Assembly (NCBI GenBank): GCA_917880885.1
Contig: OU862919.1
Coordinates: 14,340,001-14,404,000, forward strand
Source: Limnephilus marmoratus
Lineage: Eukaryota > Arthropoda > Insecta > Trichoptera > Limnephilidae
Length of the DNA stretch: 64,000 nt
Direction: 5' to 3'
The notes beneath the pieces were generated by a model. It was not told the origin of the DNA, made no database searches, and saw nothing but the letters and a program-made list of their open reading frames with translations. A program made the position numbers and the translations under genes. This document shows, one piece after another, positions 42,916-52,997 of the stretch (position 1 is the stretch's first letter; the number at the start of each line of letters is the position of its first letter).

Positions 42916-43149
42916 ACTTTTTAGAGGCAAAAACCAAGGAATCATTTTTTCTACGTTACTAGCAGCTTCAATAATCTATATAATATAAAAATCAAAATGT
43001 TTGTTTCTGGTTTTGTATATTTTGTGTGTGGTGCCTATGCGTTGCTAAACCATTCATCCGATTGAAATGAAACTTTTGGGATTTGATGTGCGCATGCCCG
43101 CGATGGTTTCTCTGTACAATAGTGAGTTCTGGCACCATGAAATTATGCA

Positions 43150-43255
43150 TTTGAGGGAGCGGGCCGGATCAGCAGAGACGGGAGATAAATGAAAGGCGTC
43201 AGTCGATGTAGTGAGTCAGTCATTTATTGGGCTACGTAGCAGGGTCGGTGAAGGT
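43150..43255. repeat. Dispersed repeat, inverted relative to 690-800
   Basis: GAGACGGGAGATAAATGAAAGGCGTCAGTCGATGTAGTG and GGGCTACGTAGC are the inverted counterpart of the block at 690-800. Confidence 0.5.
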
Positions 43256-43460
43256 CGTAACATGATGGATGCAGGAGTGCCGTAGATGAGATATTAGATA
43301 CCATTTGTTATTTCGGCTACTGGCATTATACCTAGCTCTCTCATTCAAAATTTAGGCATATTAGATTTGTCACAAAAAAATTATATAAAAATTCAAAAAT
43401 CAATCATTTTATATACATGTAGGATTACAAAAGATTTTTTAAATATTTAATGGTTCAATT

Positions 43461-43710
43461 AGGAGTTCTACCGAGCCGAACCCTCTGATATGAAAATATC
43501 TGGAGTCGGTGAATTATTTTCCCATTTGGTCTCTGGTAGGTTGACATGTTTTTCTTGTAGTATTTTGTATTTATCATACTTATATAGTGCAATTGCAAGC
43601 GTGAATTGACTAGATGATCATTTGTGGAAAAGTGTGTGAAAGGGTTTAGTTTTTCCTGTTGGGAAGATTTAACCCGGACATAAAGTCTGAGGGTATAAAA
43701 GAGATTAAAA
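43461..43710. repeat. Dispersed repeat B, copy 2
   Basis: Near-identical, same strand, to 5,509-5,750. It directly precedes the first large duplicated block. Confidence 0.7.
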
Positions 43711-43724
43711 AAATTATTGTGTAA

Positions 43725-44147
43725 AGGAACGTGAACATATTGCCTTTTTTGTGCCGCCGCGGTACCGTTACCGTGAAGATCCACGTTTAGGCTTTTAACT
43801 AGAATAATTTTTAAGTAGTCATATTTATGTAAAATGTCACCACAAGGATGCTTTAATCTAAAAAAACGAGAGCAGTTTTACTCGCGGTAGAAGCGAAACT
43901 TTACCAAAACAATCTCAACCAATACTTGAAAAGTGAGGTCATAATCAATGCGACCAATGAGCGCAGACCTATCGTAATTTCCGATTCATATCTCAACCAA
44001 CAGGAGCCTTTTAAAGTGGCATCATAATCGAAACGGCCAATGAGCGCAACTGATGCGTCGCAGGTGCAGTAATCGTCATTTCCGTTTCATCCAAAATCCG
44101 AATCTCAGCGGGGCTATAGAATTTTCTCTTCAAAAATCCGATACATT
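43725..44147 (+). repeat. Duplicated block 1, copy A, including CCAAT repeat copy 3
   Basis: GGAACGTGAACATATTGCC...CCGCGGTACCGTTACCGTGAAGATCC is matched at 53,533-53,960. From 43,860 it is the CCAAT repeat. CCAAT occurs at 43,919, 43,954 and 44,037, and the third box is mutated to CCAAC. Confidence 0.8.
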
Positions 44148-44562
44148 GTTGCTTTGACCAATAATAATCAAAATCAACATCCCGACTTCAAAGGAAATTG
44201 AAACGTCAAATCACAAGGTGAATGATATACCTTGATCATTTGCGCGTGATAATCACGGGTTGAGTGATTGTGGCGCCCTTTCAATATTGCCCTAGCCCCA
44301 TAGCCTTTCATCCGTCCGACAGCTGAGCGGACCAAACCATCAATTCACTGCGGCTTCGTGGCTTAGAACGCATGTTTAAAACAGCGCAGAGTCGTGGAGG
44401 ATGCTTTAAAGAATAATCGTTTCATAAATGTAAAAATAAAATGAGATTTCCGTGAAGTTTGCAGGGTGGAAATTGTCTAATAACTAATCTCCGAAGAGAA
44501 AGGGTATCGAAGTTTTTTTTATATTTTAACTCCACGAAAGAGGCCACGGGAAAATAATTACC

Positions 44563-45641
44563 CAGTGGCGACGTAAGGGGGGGGGGGCGGAGGGGGCGGT
44601 CCGCCCGGGTGCCAAGCACCAAGGGGTGACAACGACAACTCACTCGTACAGCCAAAAAATGCATTTAAAATCTCCTTCTGTAAAGACATGTCAATAATTA
44701 ACTATCTACTCTTGTATCTAGCTACTTACATACTAATATCATATTTTGAAACGCATCACAACTATATTTTCTTTTTTTTCCGAATATAATTTCTAATTCC
44801 CTAAAACAATGAAATCATGTTACACTTGGTCTGATCTTATACCGCAAGTAACATCGAAATGTAGGCGTGTCCGTTAAACGACTGTCAGAGACAAGATGGA
44901 ATGCTCATCACGACGCTGTTTAACCACTGAAGAATATTTTTGAGAAGCTTGTATCAACACTCGAAGAGATGTGTGATCCCAGCACCAGCAAAGAAACCGT
45001 TGAAAAAAGAGACGCAGCGTCAACACTCGTACCAGCTGTGTGTGACTTCAGTTTTCTATGCTATCTTTTCTTTTGGTGAGAAGTCCTGGAAGAAGATAAT
45101 CAGACAAAAAAGTAAATGCAAAAATCCGGGCTATAATTGGAAAAGTGTGTAATAAAAAATTAAGCTCTTAAATTTTTTTTTCAAAATCAACGCAACCAAA
45201 TGGTGGAAAAGGTTATTTGCTACATAACAAAAAAATGTGTGGACTTGGACATTCCGATTGAAGGAATAAGAGGAAGGAGGAGATTTCAAAAAAGGATGCC
45301 TGGAGAAATGGCGCAATATGCTGGACATACAACCAGAGGAGCTGCAGAGAACAATGTTAGAATGTCACGATAGATTTTACGAAAATTAGACCGTCGTCGC
45401 AGGTTTTTTTTAACAATTTGTGTTTCGGTGGCTTTTCAAAGTAAAAATTAATAAAATCTTAATTAAGGTCAACAATGAGCGAAGCGCGACTAACCAATCT
45501 TTCAATCAATTTTGATAATGTGATCGAATATTTAAGAAAAATAAAGACTTGTAAACATGTTTAGTACGTGGTGTTTTATTTTAAGTAGGGGTGCTCAATA
45601 CAAAACCGCCCCGGGTGCCAATCTACCCTACGCCGCCACTG
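44563..45641 (+). mobile_element. hAT DNA transposon, 1,079 bp, defective, with perfect 8-bp TSD
   Basis: The left end CAGTGGCGACGTAAGG and the right end, inverted, CAGTGGCGGCGTAGGG are typical hAT termini. TAATTACC flanks both sides exactly (44,555-44,562 and 45,642-45,649), the 8-bp duplication hAT transposases make. A G12 run follows the left end. Interior 44,895-45,390 keeps short transposase-like pieces (TLEEMCDPSTSKET; VDLDIPIEGIRGRRRFQKR) in broken frames. Confidence 0.85.
44895..45390 (+). pseudogene. hAT transposase remnant
   Basis: Fragments in two or three frames inside the hAT element: LVSTLEEMCDPSTSKET and KRDAASTLVPAVCDFSF (about 44,950-45,060), and VICYITKKCVDLDIPIEG with IRGRRRFQKRMPGE (about 45,210-45,310). 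I take these as remains of a ZMYM1/TTF-type hAT transposase from the tone of the second segment and the location between hAT ends. The ERSFS domain is absent. Not functional. Confidence 0.4.
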
Positions 45642-47907
45642 TAATTACCCTCATGTAACACCAAGCCGTTGGGGTGTCTTTTTGAGGAAAGAAGTGAATC
45701 GTGGTCTGAATGGGACGAGACCCAAGTTGTAGGAGATAGGAAACATCCGAGCTGATGAACTCAAGAACGTCGTAAAATTGACCAGTTCTCATGTGACAAA
45801 TGTCAACTGTGTACAGATGCTGGGCGCGCTTTTAACGAAGGGTGACAAAGGGCGATGAAAAGATCAATGATGCTAGTTCCTCGGAGGATCTTCAATTGAA
45901 ATACAAGGTAGAACAAGGACAGCATTCCTATCCGGCACCTTTGCTCTAAACTTTAAAATTTGTAATCTGTTAGCAAAGAAAGGAGAATATATAAAACCTA
46001 CCTCCGTTTCTGCAGACTCGTGATAATCGAATAAAATATACTAGTATTATAAACAAAATCCAATAAAACGTTGAGGGAGTTTCTTTTACTTAAAGGTTAC
46101 GTGCATCAATCGTTTTAGTGTAGAAACAAAACAAAAATTGAAAATCGTTTTTCATGAAAGACACTTGGAATATAAATGCTATTCATGAAGGACATTTTTT
46201 GTCGAATTGCTGATAATAAAAAAAAGTAATAATATTTATTTTAATGGAGTGAAAAAAAAGCTTTACATCATCGAAAAGTTTTTCGCGAAAAATGGACGGC
46301 AAGTTTAGTGTATACTTTGAAAGTTTTTACAGCTCCGTTATTCGAAAAGTTTTACAGTGCGTTTTAGATTTTTTTTCGATTTCATAGAATTTTTCTCCTG
46401 TGAAGTCAAATAAAGATCAGAAACATGCTGTTTACAAGCAACGTATCCCCGTGATTAGGTATTTTATTCGACTCAACATTCGCTGCGATACCTATATATA
46501 GTTGCTTTCAGGCCAGTTTAAATTGCAGGGTGAATTCAGCAATCCATTCGCGTTTAAACATTGCTGGTGTCTAGTCGATCGGTGTGATTGCATTTTTGTT
46601 ACTTATTCGATTAAATCTTTAAATACAACAATGCGATTCTTTATTGCTGAGGATCTCTTTAGCTCACTAACCTACACGCCACACAATTTTTGGTAGAATT
46701 CATTAGTAGTCGCAGAAATGTCGTCTCGACGGTAATGAACGAAGATGCTACTTTAAAATTATTTTATATTTCTGCTATTAATACATTTTCGTACCCATAG
46801 TTTATTTGCTTTCATACTGAATTGGGATAATTATTTCCTTCCTTTAGTATTCTGAAAGAGGAAAACATATGGTAGTTAGTCCAAGAATTTCTGCATTCAG
46901 AAACAACTTTACTAAAATTTTATGTATACGAGTATAGTTTATTCGAGACACTATTGAAATATTATAATAAAAGTTAGTTCATTGTTTTTATTTCGTTTAA
47001 CAGACAATACAGACTGATTTCTGATCTAAAGTGCTTTTTGTCAAAAATTTTTGCATAATATCCAAATTGTCAAATATAAGTTACTTACCGATTAAAAAAT
47101 TATTTTATTTCATTTAAATATGTTTAAATTGTCCAATAAATAATAATTTCGACCTCAAATTTTTCAAGAATCTCTAATATAGTAACAGGCTGCCCAGGCC
47201 CCCACGTCAGAGAATACGTTAAAAAAATCACGTCAGCACTTAAAGGTTAGCCTAGTCCGAACAATTCTTTAATGACTTGCGTTCTTTGCGGATCCTTTAC
47301 TTGATGACACATTTCACCCCTGCAGAACACAGCGTGATACTTAGTCAACATGCACTTACGTATTACGTTACAAGGTATCGATATAAAAACCAACATTCAA
47401 AACCGTAAAACACTCGTAAATAAATATCCACTACGCGAATTGGTCGATATGAGCCTCTGAACTAGAGCGGAAAGGGGTGATGGGGGAATCAAAGCTCAGC
47501 CGGGCGAGATCCCTCACTGCGCTCCGTCGCGCGTCGCCTACACCACCACGCCGTAACCCTAATCAAACCGCCATACTACGCTTACCACCTCTCAGGGGTC
47601 GCAATGTTACGGTGTTACGGTGGTGATCCGTGACAAATGTGAATTGTGATTACAGTTGCGCTGCGCGGTGGGAAAACTCGATTATTTTTCAAAATCGATT
47701 TTAAGGACTTGTTGATTGTCGATGTGAAAAGTGGTAAGCTTGTTTTATATCTCTTCTCATGGATGAAGGTACCAGTTTTATTATTACCATTCTTGATTTT
47801 AAAGGGTTTGTGACATCTTGGCTCTTCTGTATTCAGTGGCTAGATCTAAACACCCAGGTTCCAATGAAATGCCCTTCTCCTCCGAAATATGAAACTTTTA
47901 TTAAATA

Positions 47908-48403
47908 CTAGCTGATCCGGCGAACTTCGTACCGCCTCAGAATCGAAAACTGTTGTCAACTTATTAGCTAAATTGATCTAAATTGTTTCTCCCTGCGTAT
48001 ACCATACCTTGATCTAAATTGTTTCTCCCTGCGTATCCTTTCCCCTCTCGCGTTCCCTCTCCCTCTCCCCACTCCACTTCTCCCCTTCCCCCGTCCCGCT
48101 AACCCCCCTTCCTGAGTTCCTTTCCCCCCTCCCCCCTCCCCCGGTTCACAGTTCAATATTATACCCCTTACAATATTGCTACAGTTCTTTCAAAATAGGA
48201 GAATTCGTTCCATACAAAATGTATGTAGAAAATAATTTTCTTCGGAGTGGAACACCCTTTACTTTTAGGGGTATGAAAAATATATGTTGGTCGATTCTCA
48301 GACCTACCACATAAGCACACACAATTTCATCAAAATTGGTCCAGCCGTTTCGGAGGAGTATGGTAACAAACACCGTGACACGAGAATTTTATATATTAGA
48401 TTG
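47908..48403 (+). mobile_element. Dispersed element D, copy 2, with CT-rich tract
   Basis: Starts ACTAGCTGATCCGGCGAACT and ends GTGACACGAGAATTTTATATATTAGAT. The borders are defined by comparison with copy B, where the flanks ...AATTAAAT and TGAGTGCAATG are joined except for a different insert. Internal TTCCCCCTCCC-type polypyrimidine sequence at 48,040-48,150. Related to 30,905-31,742 and 51,228-51,640. No coding sequence. Confidence 0.65.
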
Positions 48404-48713
48404 AGTGCAATGACAAAACAACCATATTATGTTCAGATCAACGACCTTTTCTGGTATAAAAATGCGAGAAATTTTTTTTAATTTTGGAAAACAGTGCAAA
48501 TTGAAAATAATTGTTACTGGCGTTGATATAAAAATCCCAACCACGAAACATCCCCGCGAAAATATACATAATTCTATACGCAAAAATAAAGCATGCAAAA
48601 TTTTAAATTTTGACTCATCTATTCTCCAATATTTTAGGATTTTTTCAATGCTTTGTTTGAAAAATATTTACTGCGATTATTTTATACTAAAATATTAGTT
48701 TTAAAAGCTGCAA

Positions 48714-49352
48714 CATCTGTTTATGGATTGGATTGGATAGAATCACAACATCTGTCAATGAATTGGATTCTCTTAATCTACGTTCTAGATCTGGATAGAA
48801 TGGCCAGATCTTGACTTGGGAGGAAATGTCTCTTACTACGTTAAGTCTACTACATCTGTCTATGGATTAGACTCTCTTAATCTATGTTTCAGATCTGGGT
48901 AGTATGGCCAGATCTTGAGGAAATATCTCTAACCACGTTAAGTCTACAACATCTCTCTATGGATCAAACTCTGTTAATGTACGTTCCAGATATGGATAGA
49001 TTGACCAGATCTTTACTTGGGAGGAAATATCTCATACTACGTTAAGTCTACAACATCTGTCCATGGATTGGACTGTCTTAATCTACGTTCCAGATCTAGA
49101 TAGAATGGCCAGGGGAGGAAATATCTCTCACTACGTTAAGTCTACAACATCTGTCTATGGATTGGACTGTCTTAATCTACGTTCCAGATCTGGGTAGAAT
49201 AGCCAGATCTTGACTTGAGAGGAAATATCTCCAACTACATTAAGTCTTCAACATCTGTCTATGGATTGGACTCTGTTAATCTACGTTCCAGATCTGGATA
49301 GAATGGCCAGATCTTGACTTGGGAGGAACTATCTCTCACTACGTTAAGCCTG
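48714..49352 (+). repeat. About 100-bp minisatellite, copy A
   Basis: Units built from CAACATCTGTCTATGGATTGG, TCTTAATCTACGTTCCAGATC, GGATAGAATGGCCAGATC and GGAAATATCTCTCACTACGT, about 95-107 bp each, six or seven units. The same array is at 57,966-58,585 and resumes at 63,012 after the LINE insertion. Confidence 0.85.
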
Positions 49353-49359
49353 CTTATGG

Positions 49360-49620
49360 ACTATAAAAAATAGGCTTCTTAACTGTAGCGGGAGATAATT
49401 CGCCCACTGAACAATCAGATGTAGTGACTTCGCCTTCATTTTGAAAACCAAATTGTCGTGACTTAACCAAAACATGAGTTGTCGTACCTTCGCCGTTATT
49501 TTCGAAACCCAACTTGAAGTTATCGTGACTTTGGCTGTTATTTCAAAAACCCAATAATAACTATTCACGAATGCAGCAATTATTTTAGGTACCCCAGAGT
49601 TAGTTTTAGTGACGTCGGCA
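49360..49620 (+). repeat. Short degenerate repeat TCGTGACTTCGGC..GTTATTTTCGAAACCCAACT
   Basis: Several imperfect units of about 45 bp built on GTCGTGACTT / GTTATTTCGAAAACCCAA. The counterpart in copy B is at 63,125-63,450. Confidence 0.6.
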
Positions 49621-49639
49621 GTGATTTTAACTAACCAAA

Positions 49640-50002
49640 CATTTAACAGACTGCTACATAACGGAAGAACTTTGCAAAAAGAAACTTTGTTCCCTAGACA
49701 TTAACAAATCTACAGGCCCGGACACTATCCCGCCAATTTTCCGAAAATATTGCTCCTCTGTAATGTCAAAGCCACTAGCTATTCTCTTAAACTAACTTCT
49801 ACCTTCTGGATATTAACTCCCATCTCTAAGAAAGGTTGTAAGAGCGATATAAAAATATAGACCCATCATCTTAACTTGACTGCAAAGGAAAGTTATTCGA
49901 GTCAATAATATATGACTGTCTCACGTAAGTAAATACATTTATCATTGAGCAACACGGATTTTTCTCCCGATGCGTTCCACAACCACTAACCTTCTTGTAT
50001 AC
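49640..50002 (+). pseudogene. LINE RT relic, first half (same family as the 58.6-63.0 kb element)
   Basis: The frames give ITEELCKKKLCSLDINKSTG, PDTIPPIF, LPSLRKVVRAI (shifted) and QATRIFLP...RSTTTNLLVY (shifted). The DNA aligns directly with 61,110-61,490 of the nearly intact LINE (for example AAGAAAGGTTGTAAGAGCGATATA and GAGCAACACGGATTTTTCTCCC). Frameshifts are present. Homology stops at CTTCTTGTATACC and resumes at 50,936, so a later insert of about 930 bp splits it. Confidence 0.75.
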
Positions 50003-50935
50003 CAAGGAGGGTCATTTAAAAAAAATATGTTTAAATTCTACGAGCGATAAAAGGGTGCCAAACGGATTCAAAACGACGTGTTTAAAATTTTTCAAATTCT
50101 GATACGATCTTCTTCCTCCGGATTAACCTCAAAGTTTTGATAATTTTCATTTTATGGGGTTATTTCTAGTGTATACAAAAGTTACTATGAATTCTTTAAA
50201 CCTAGTTTTTGGAATCTTTCTTAGCAAATATAGTATATATTAACGAAATCATTTACAAAAGTCCTAAGGTTGAGTCTCGCAAAAAAATGCCGAAATTTGA
50301 GAGTAAGAAGGATTTTGCTGGTATTTGAATGCACTGCCTTGAGATAATTTGAATTACTCGTATATTTATATGTTTTAATAAATAAATCAAAATACCTCCT
50401 CTATTTCGTGTTTTATTAAAAATAGTTTATTTTTAATGGTTTATCAAACATTTTTTTAAGATTTAAAAAAGGTGGATTTTCTCTATTATTTGAAATTTCA
50501 TAGTCAATCCGGAGGAAGAAGTTGATATCCAAATATTTTTTAAAAAATTACGTGATTTTATATCTCCATTTAACACCCTTTTATAACTATTAGACAAATC
50601 AAAACAAGAATTTATTTTCTTATAAAAATAAATAAAACACTTTGTATTTAACCACGAATTTATTATATTACATATCGACCGGTTTCGCTTACACCAAGCT
50701 TCTTCAGGATATAAGTAATAATAACTCATTTAACTCAGTTATTATTACTTATATCCTGAAGAAGATTGATGTAAGCGAAACCGGTCGATATGTAATATAA
50801 TAAATTCGTGGTTAAATACAAAGTGTTTTATTTATTTTTATAATATAATGTCTAACCACAAAGTAATTGCTTCTTATGAAAAAAAAAAAAAAAAAAATAA
50901 AAATTATTTTCTTATACGGTCGTGACCCACCCTAT
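50003..50935. mobile_element. Insert of about 930 bp splitting the RT relic
   Basis: Contains an imperfect inverted repeat (arms about 50,040-50,130 and 50,475-50,590, each with CTTCTTCCTCCGGATT and AAAGGGTG), then the 222-bp foldback, then an A-run at 50,880-50,898. The borders are inferred only from the break in the RT homology. Confidence 0.5.
50621..50842. repeat. 222-bp near-perfect foldback with hammerhead-like core in each arm
   Basis: Left arm TATAAAAATAAATAAAACAC... and right arm ...GTGTTTTATTTATTTTTATA pair over about 105 bp with very few mismatches around a loop near 50,731. Each arm reads TATATC, CTGAAGA, A, GCTT...AAGC (ATTG in place of CTTG in the right arm), GAAACCGGTC, GATATG. 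I interpret it as two Penelope-like terminal repeats head to head. Confidence 0.75.
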
Positions 50936-51025
50936 CGTGTACTCCCAATTCATCCCAGCAAATCGCGATAGCATGAAAAGCATTTACAAGTAGATGCTAT
51001 CTTACGGATTTTTGCAAACGATTCT
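50936..51025 (+). pseudogene. LINE RT relic, second half
   Basis: ACTCCCAATTCATCC..GCGATAGCATGAAAAGCATTTACAAGTAGATGCTATC..ACGGATTTTTGCAAA aligns with 61,488-61,580 of the intact LINE (region before the YTDFCKAFD motif). It continues the relic 49,640-50,002. The homology ends in TTTTCTAATAAATT. Confidence 0.7.
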
Positions 51026-51042
51026 TTTCTAATAAATTATTT

Positions 51043-51249
51043 ATGTTATTTCTAAATAACGTAAATAACCTATTAAAAAACAAACACTCGTTTGGCAAAG
51101 GCAGAGACATACTTGTAATAAAGGTCATAAACCAGAAACTTTTAGTTGTGCGAGAATCATTAGAAATTACTCGCTTAACTAAAAAAATAGATCCTAACTT
51201 TATAATAAACTATCGGCATGCGTTGCTATGCCACTTATTAAAAAAATAG
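51043..51249 (+). CDS. Unrecognised 68-codon frame
   Basis: Open from an ATG at 51,043 to TAG at 51,247-51,249. Content looks protein-like rather than random: FGKGRDILVIKVINQKLLVV, then RESLEITRLTKKIDPNFIIN, YRHALLCHLL. I do not recognise a domain. It overlaps the start of the CT-rich dispersed element, so the C-terminus may be fortuitous. It may be a piece of another mobile-element gene. Low confidence as a gene. Confidence 0.25.
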   Translation: MLFLNNVNNLLKNKHSFGKGRDILVIKVINQKLLVVRESLEITRLTKKIDPNFIINYRHALLCHLLKK

Positions 51250-51640
51250 TTTCTCCCTGCGTGTCCTTTCCCACTCCTTCACCTCCACCTCCTCTCTCCC
51301 CACTCCACCCCCCCCCCCTTCCCCCGTCCCACGAACCCCCCTCCCGAGTTCTCCTCCCCCCTCCCAGGTCCCCCTCCCCCTCCCAGGTTCCCCTCCCCCT
51401 CCCCGGTTCCCCTCCTCCATCTCTCCCTCCCTCCCGCTTTCCATAGCAATAGCCGCTTCCTCACAAGCCACCAATAGCAATTTTTTTATACAAAATTCAT
51501 GCCAGAGCTCACCGGAAGTTTTATAAAAACCTTGTCCTGACAATAACAAACACACAAAAAAAAGAATTATCCAATTTGGTGCAGTCGTTTGAAAGTTCTG
51601 CGCTTAGCAACACATTCAGCGATTCATTTTTATATTATAG
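51228..51640 (+). mobile_element. Dispersed element D-like, with polypyrimidine minisatellite
   Basis: Shares TAGTTTCTCCCTGCGTGTCC and the closing GGTGCAGTCGTTTGAAAGTTC...ATATTATAGAT with 47,980-48,400. Between 51,265 and 51,440 is an almost pure C/T strand with repeated CCCTCCCAGGTTC units. Confidence 0.6.
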
Positions 51641-51763
51641 ATAAGCAATTAGAATCATTTGCTAAGTCTCAGCATCTATATCCATTGTAATTTTCATCAT
51701 GTGTTCTAAAAGTGAAATATGTTGGTATTTTGTTCGTATAATGACTATTGTTTTGAAATAAAA

Positions 51764-52311
51764 CAATACAATACAATACAATACAATACAATACAATACA
51801 ATACAATACAATACAATACAATACAATACAATACAATACAATACAATACAATACAATACAATACAATACAATACAATACAATACAATACAATACAATACA
51901 ATACAATACAATACAATACAATACAATACAATACAATACAATACAATACAATACAATACAATACAATACAATACAATACAATACAATACAATACAATACA
52001 ATACAATACAATACAATACAATACAATACAATACAATACAATACAATACAATACAATACAATACAATACAATACAATACAATACAATACAATACAATACA
52101 ATACAATACAATACAATACAATACAATACAATACAATACAATACTATACAATACAATACAATATTATACTATACAATACAATACAATACAATACAATACA
52201 ATACTATACAATACAATACAATACAATACAAAACAATACAATACAATACAATACAATACAATACAATACAATACAATACAATACAATTTAATACAATGCA
52301 ATACAATTACA
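51764..52311. repeat. Pentanucleotide (ATACA)n microsatellite, about 540 bp
   Basis: More than 100 units of AATAC. The first roughly 375 bp are essentially perfect; interruptions (ATACT, AAACA, ATTTA) accumulate after 52,140. Because neither strand of the unit makes a stop, long spurious frames arise on both strands. It ends directly against the RTE-type fragment. Confidence 0.95.
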
Positions 52312-52316
52312 ACATG

Positions 52317-52997
52317 AAGATAAATAAAGACAAAACAAAGCTGCTGACTGTAGGCCGCACGCAACATTAGATGAGAGTAGAGATGTCAGGAGTTCCACTA
52401 AAGAACACCAAGGAGTTTGTCTACCTCGGGAGCAAAATAACATGGGACGGTCGGTCTAAGAGCGAGGTCGACAGCCGTATACACCAGGCTAGGCTTGCAT
52501 TCAATAAAAGGTCGAAAATAATAGAATCGAATAATATAGACCTGAAACTGAGAATACTCCTCATCAAGACCTATGTATAGAGTATCTTGATGTACGGCTG
52601 CGAAACATGGTGCCTATCCGAAAGAGATAAACGGAGACTAAAGGCTTTTGAGATGTGGTCCTATAGAAGACTCCTAGGAATTTCCTGGAGAGACCACATC
52701 ACAAATGAGGAGGTTCTCCAAAGAATCGAAGGAGGAAGGCACCTGCTCAGGACCTTGTCCGAAAGGCGCGCAAGATGGATCGGCCATGCAATAAGACAAG
52801 AAGGCCTCTTGCATGCCATAATGGAGGGTATGACCGAGGGGACAAACGCTAGGGGACGCCCACGCCGAGAGTACCTGGAGGACCTGCTGGTGGACGTGCG
52901 CTGCTTATCATATGCAGACTTCAAAAGAGCCGCACAAGACAGGGAAGAGTGGAAGAAACGAATAGATGAAATTGCTGCAAACCAATCCCAGGATTGA
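52317..52997 (+). pseudogene. RTE-type LINE RT C-terminal region with a single nonsense codon
   Basis: From 52,317: MKINKDKTKLLTVGR, a TAG-containing junction, then EFVYLGSKITWDGRSKSEVD, RIHQARLAFNKRSKII and LLIKTYV-stop-SILMYGCETW. Then AFEMWSYRRLLGISWRDHIT, NEEVLQRI, RRARWIGHAIRQEGLLHAI, RGRPRREYLEDL, stop at 52,995-52,997. This is the post-palm region of RTE/BovB-like RTs. The frame is continuous from 52,371 to 52,997 except for TAG at 52,578-52,580, where family members have Trp (TGG), so one base change explains it. 5' truncated at the microsatellite. Confidence 0.8.

Larger units (their letters stand above)
45865..49650 (+). repeat. Duplicated block 2, copy A
   Basis: Colinear with 54,869-58,585 plus 63,012-63,450, same orientation. 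Anchors include GATGCTAGTTCCTCGGAGGATC (45,868 / 54,872), GTGAAGTCAAATAAAG (46,400 / 55,240), CTCGTAAATAAATATCCAC (47,413 / 57,011), TCGATTATTTTTCAAAATCG (47,678 / 57,268) and the 100-bp minisatellite. Copy A lacks the insertions at 56,001 and 57,505 and the LINE, but carries dispersed element D at 47,908. Confidence 0.8.

Noticed and set aside
43455..43784. 109-codon minus-strand frame
   Set aside because: It covers dispersed repeat B, whose other copy (5,509-5,750) does not keep the frame; composition gives no domain.
51238..51555. 105-codon Gly/Glu/Arg-rich minus-strand frame
   Set aside because: It is the translation of the purine-rich strand of the polypyrimidine tract.
51662..52367. 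Long open frames of 128-190 codons on both strands
   Set aside because: They are translations of the (ATACA)n array, which contains no stop codons; the products are simple YNTIQ or VLYCI repeats.
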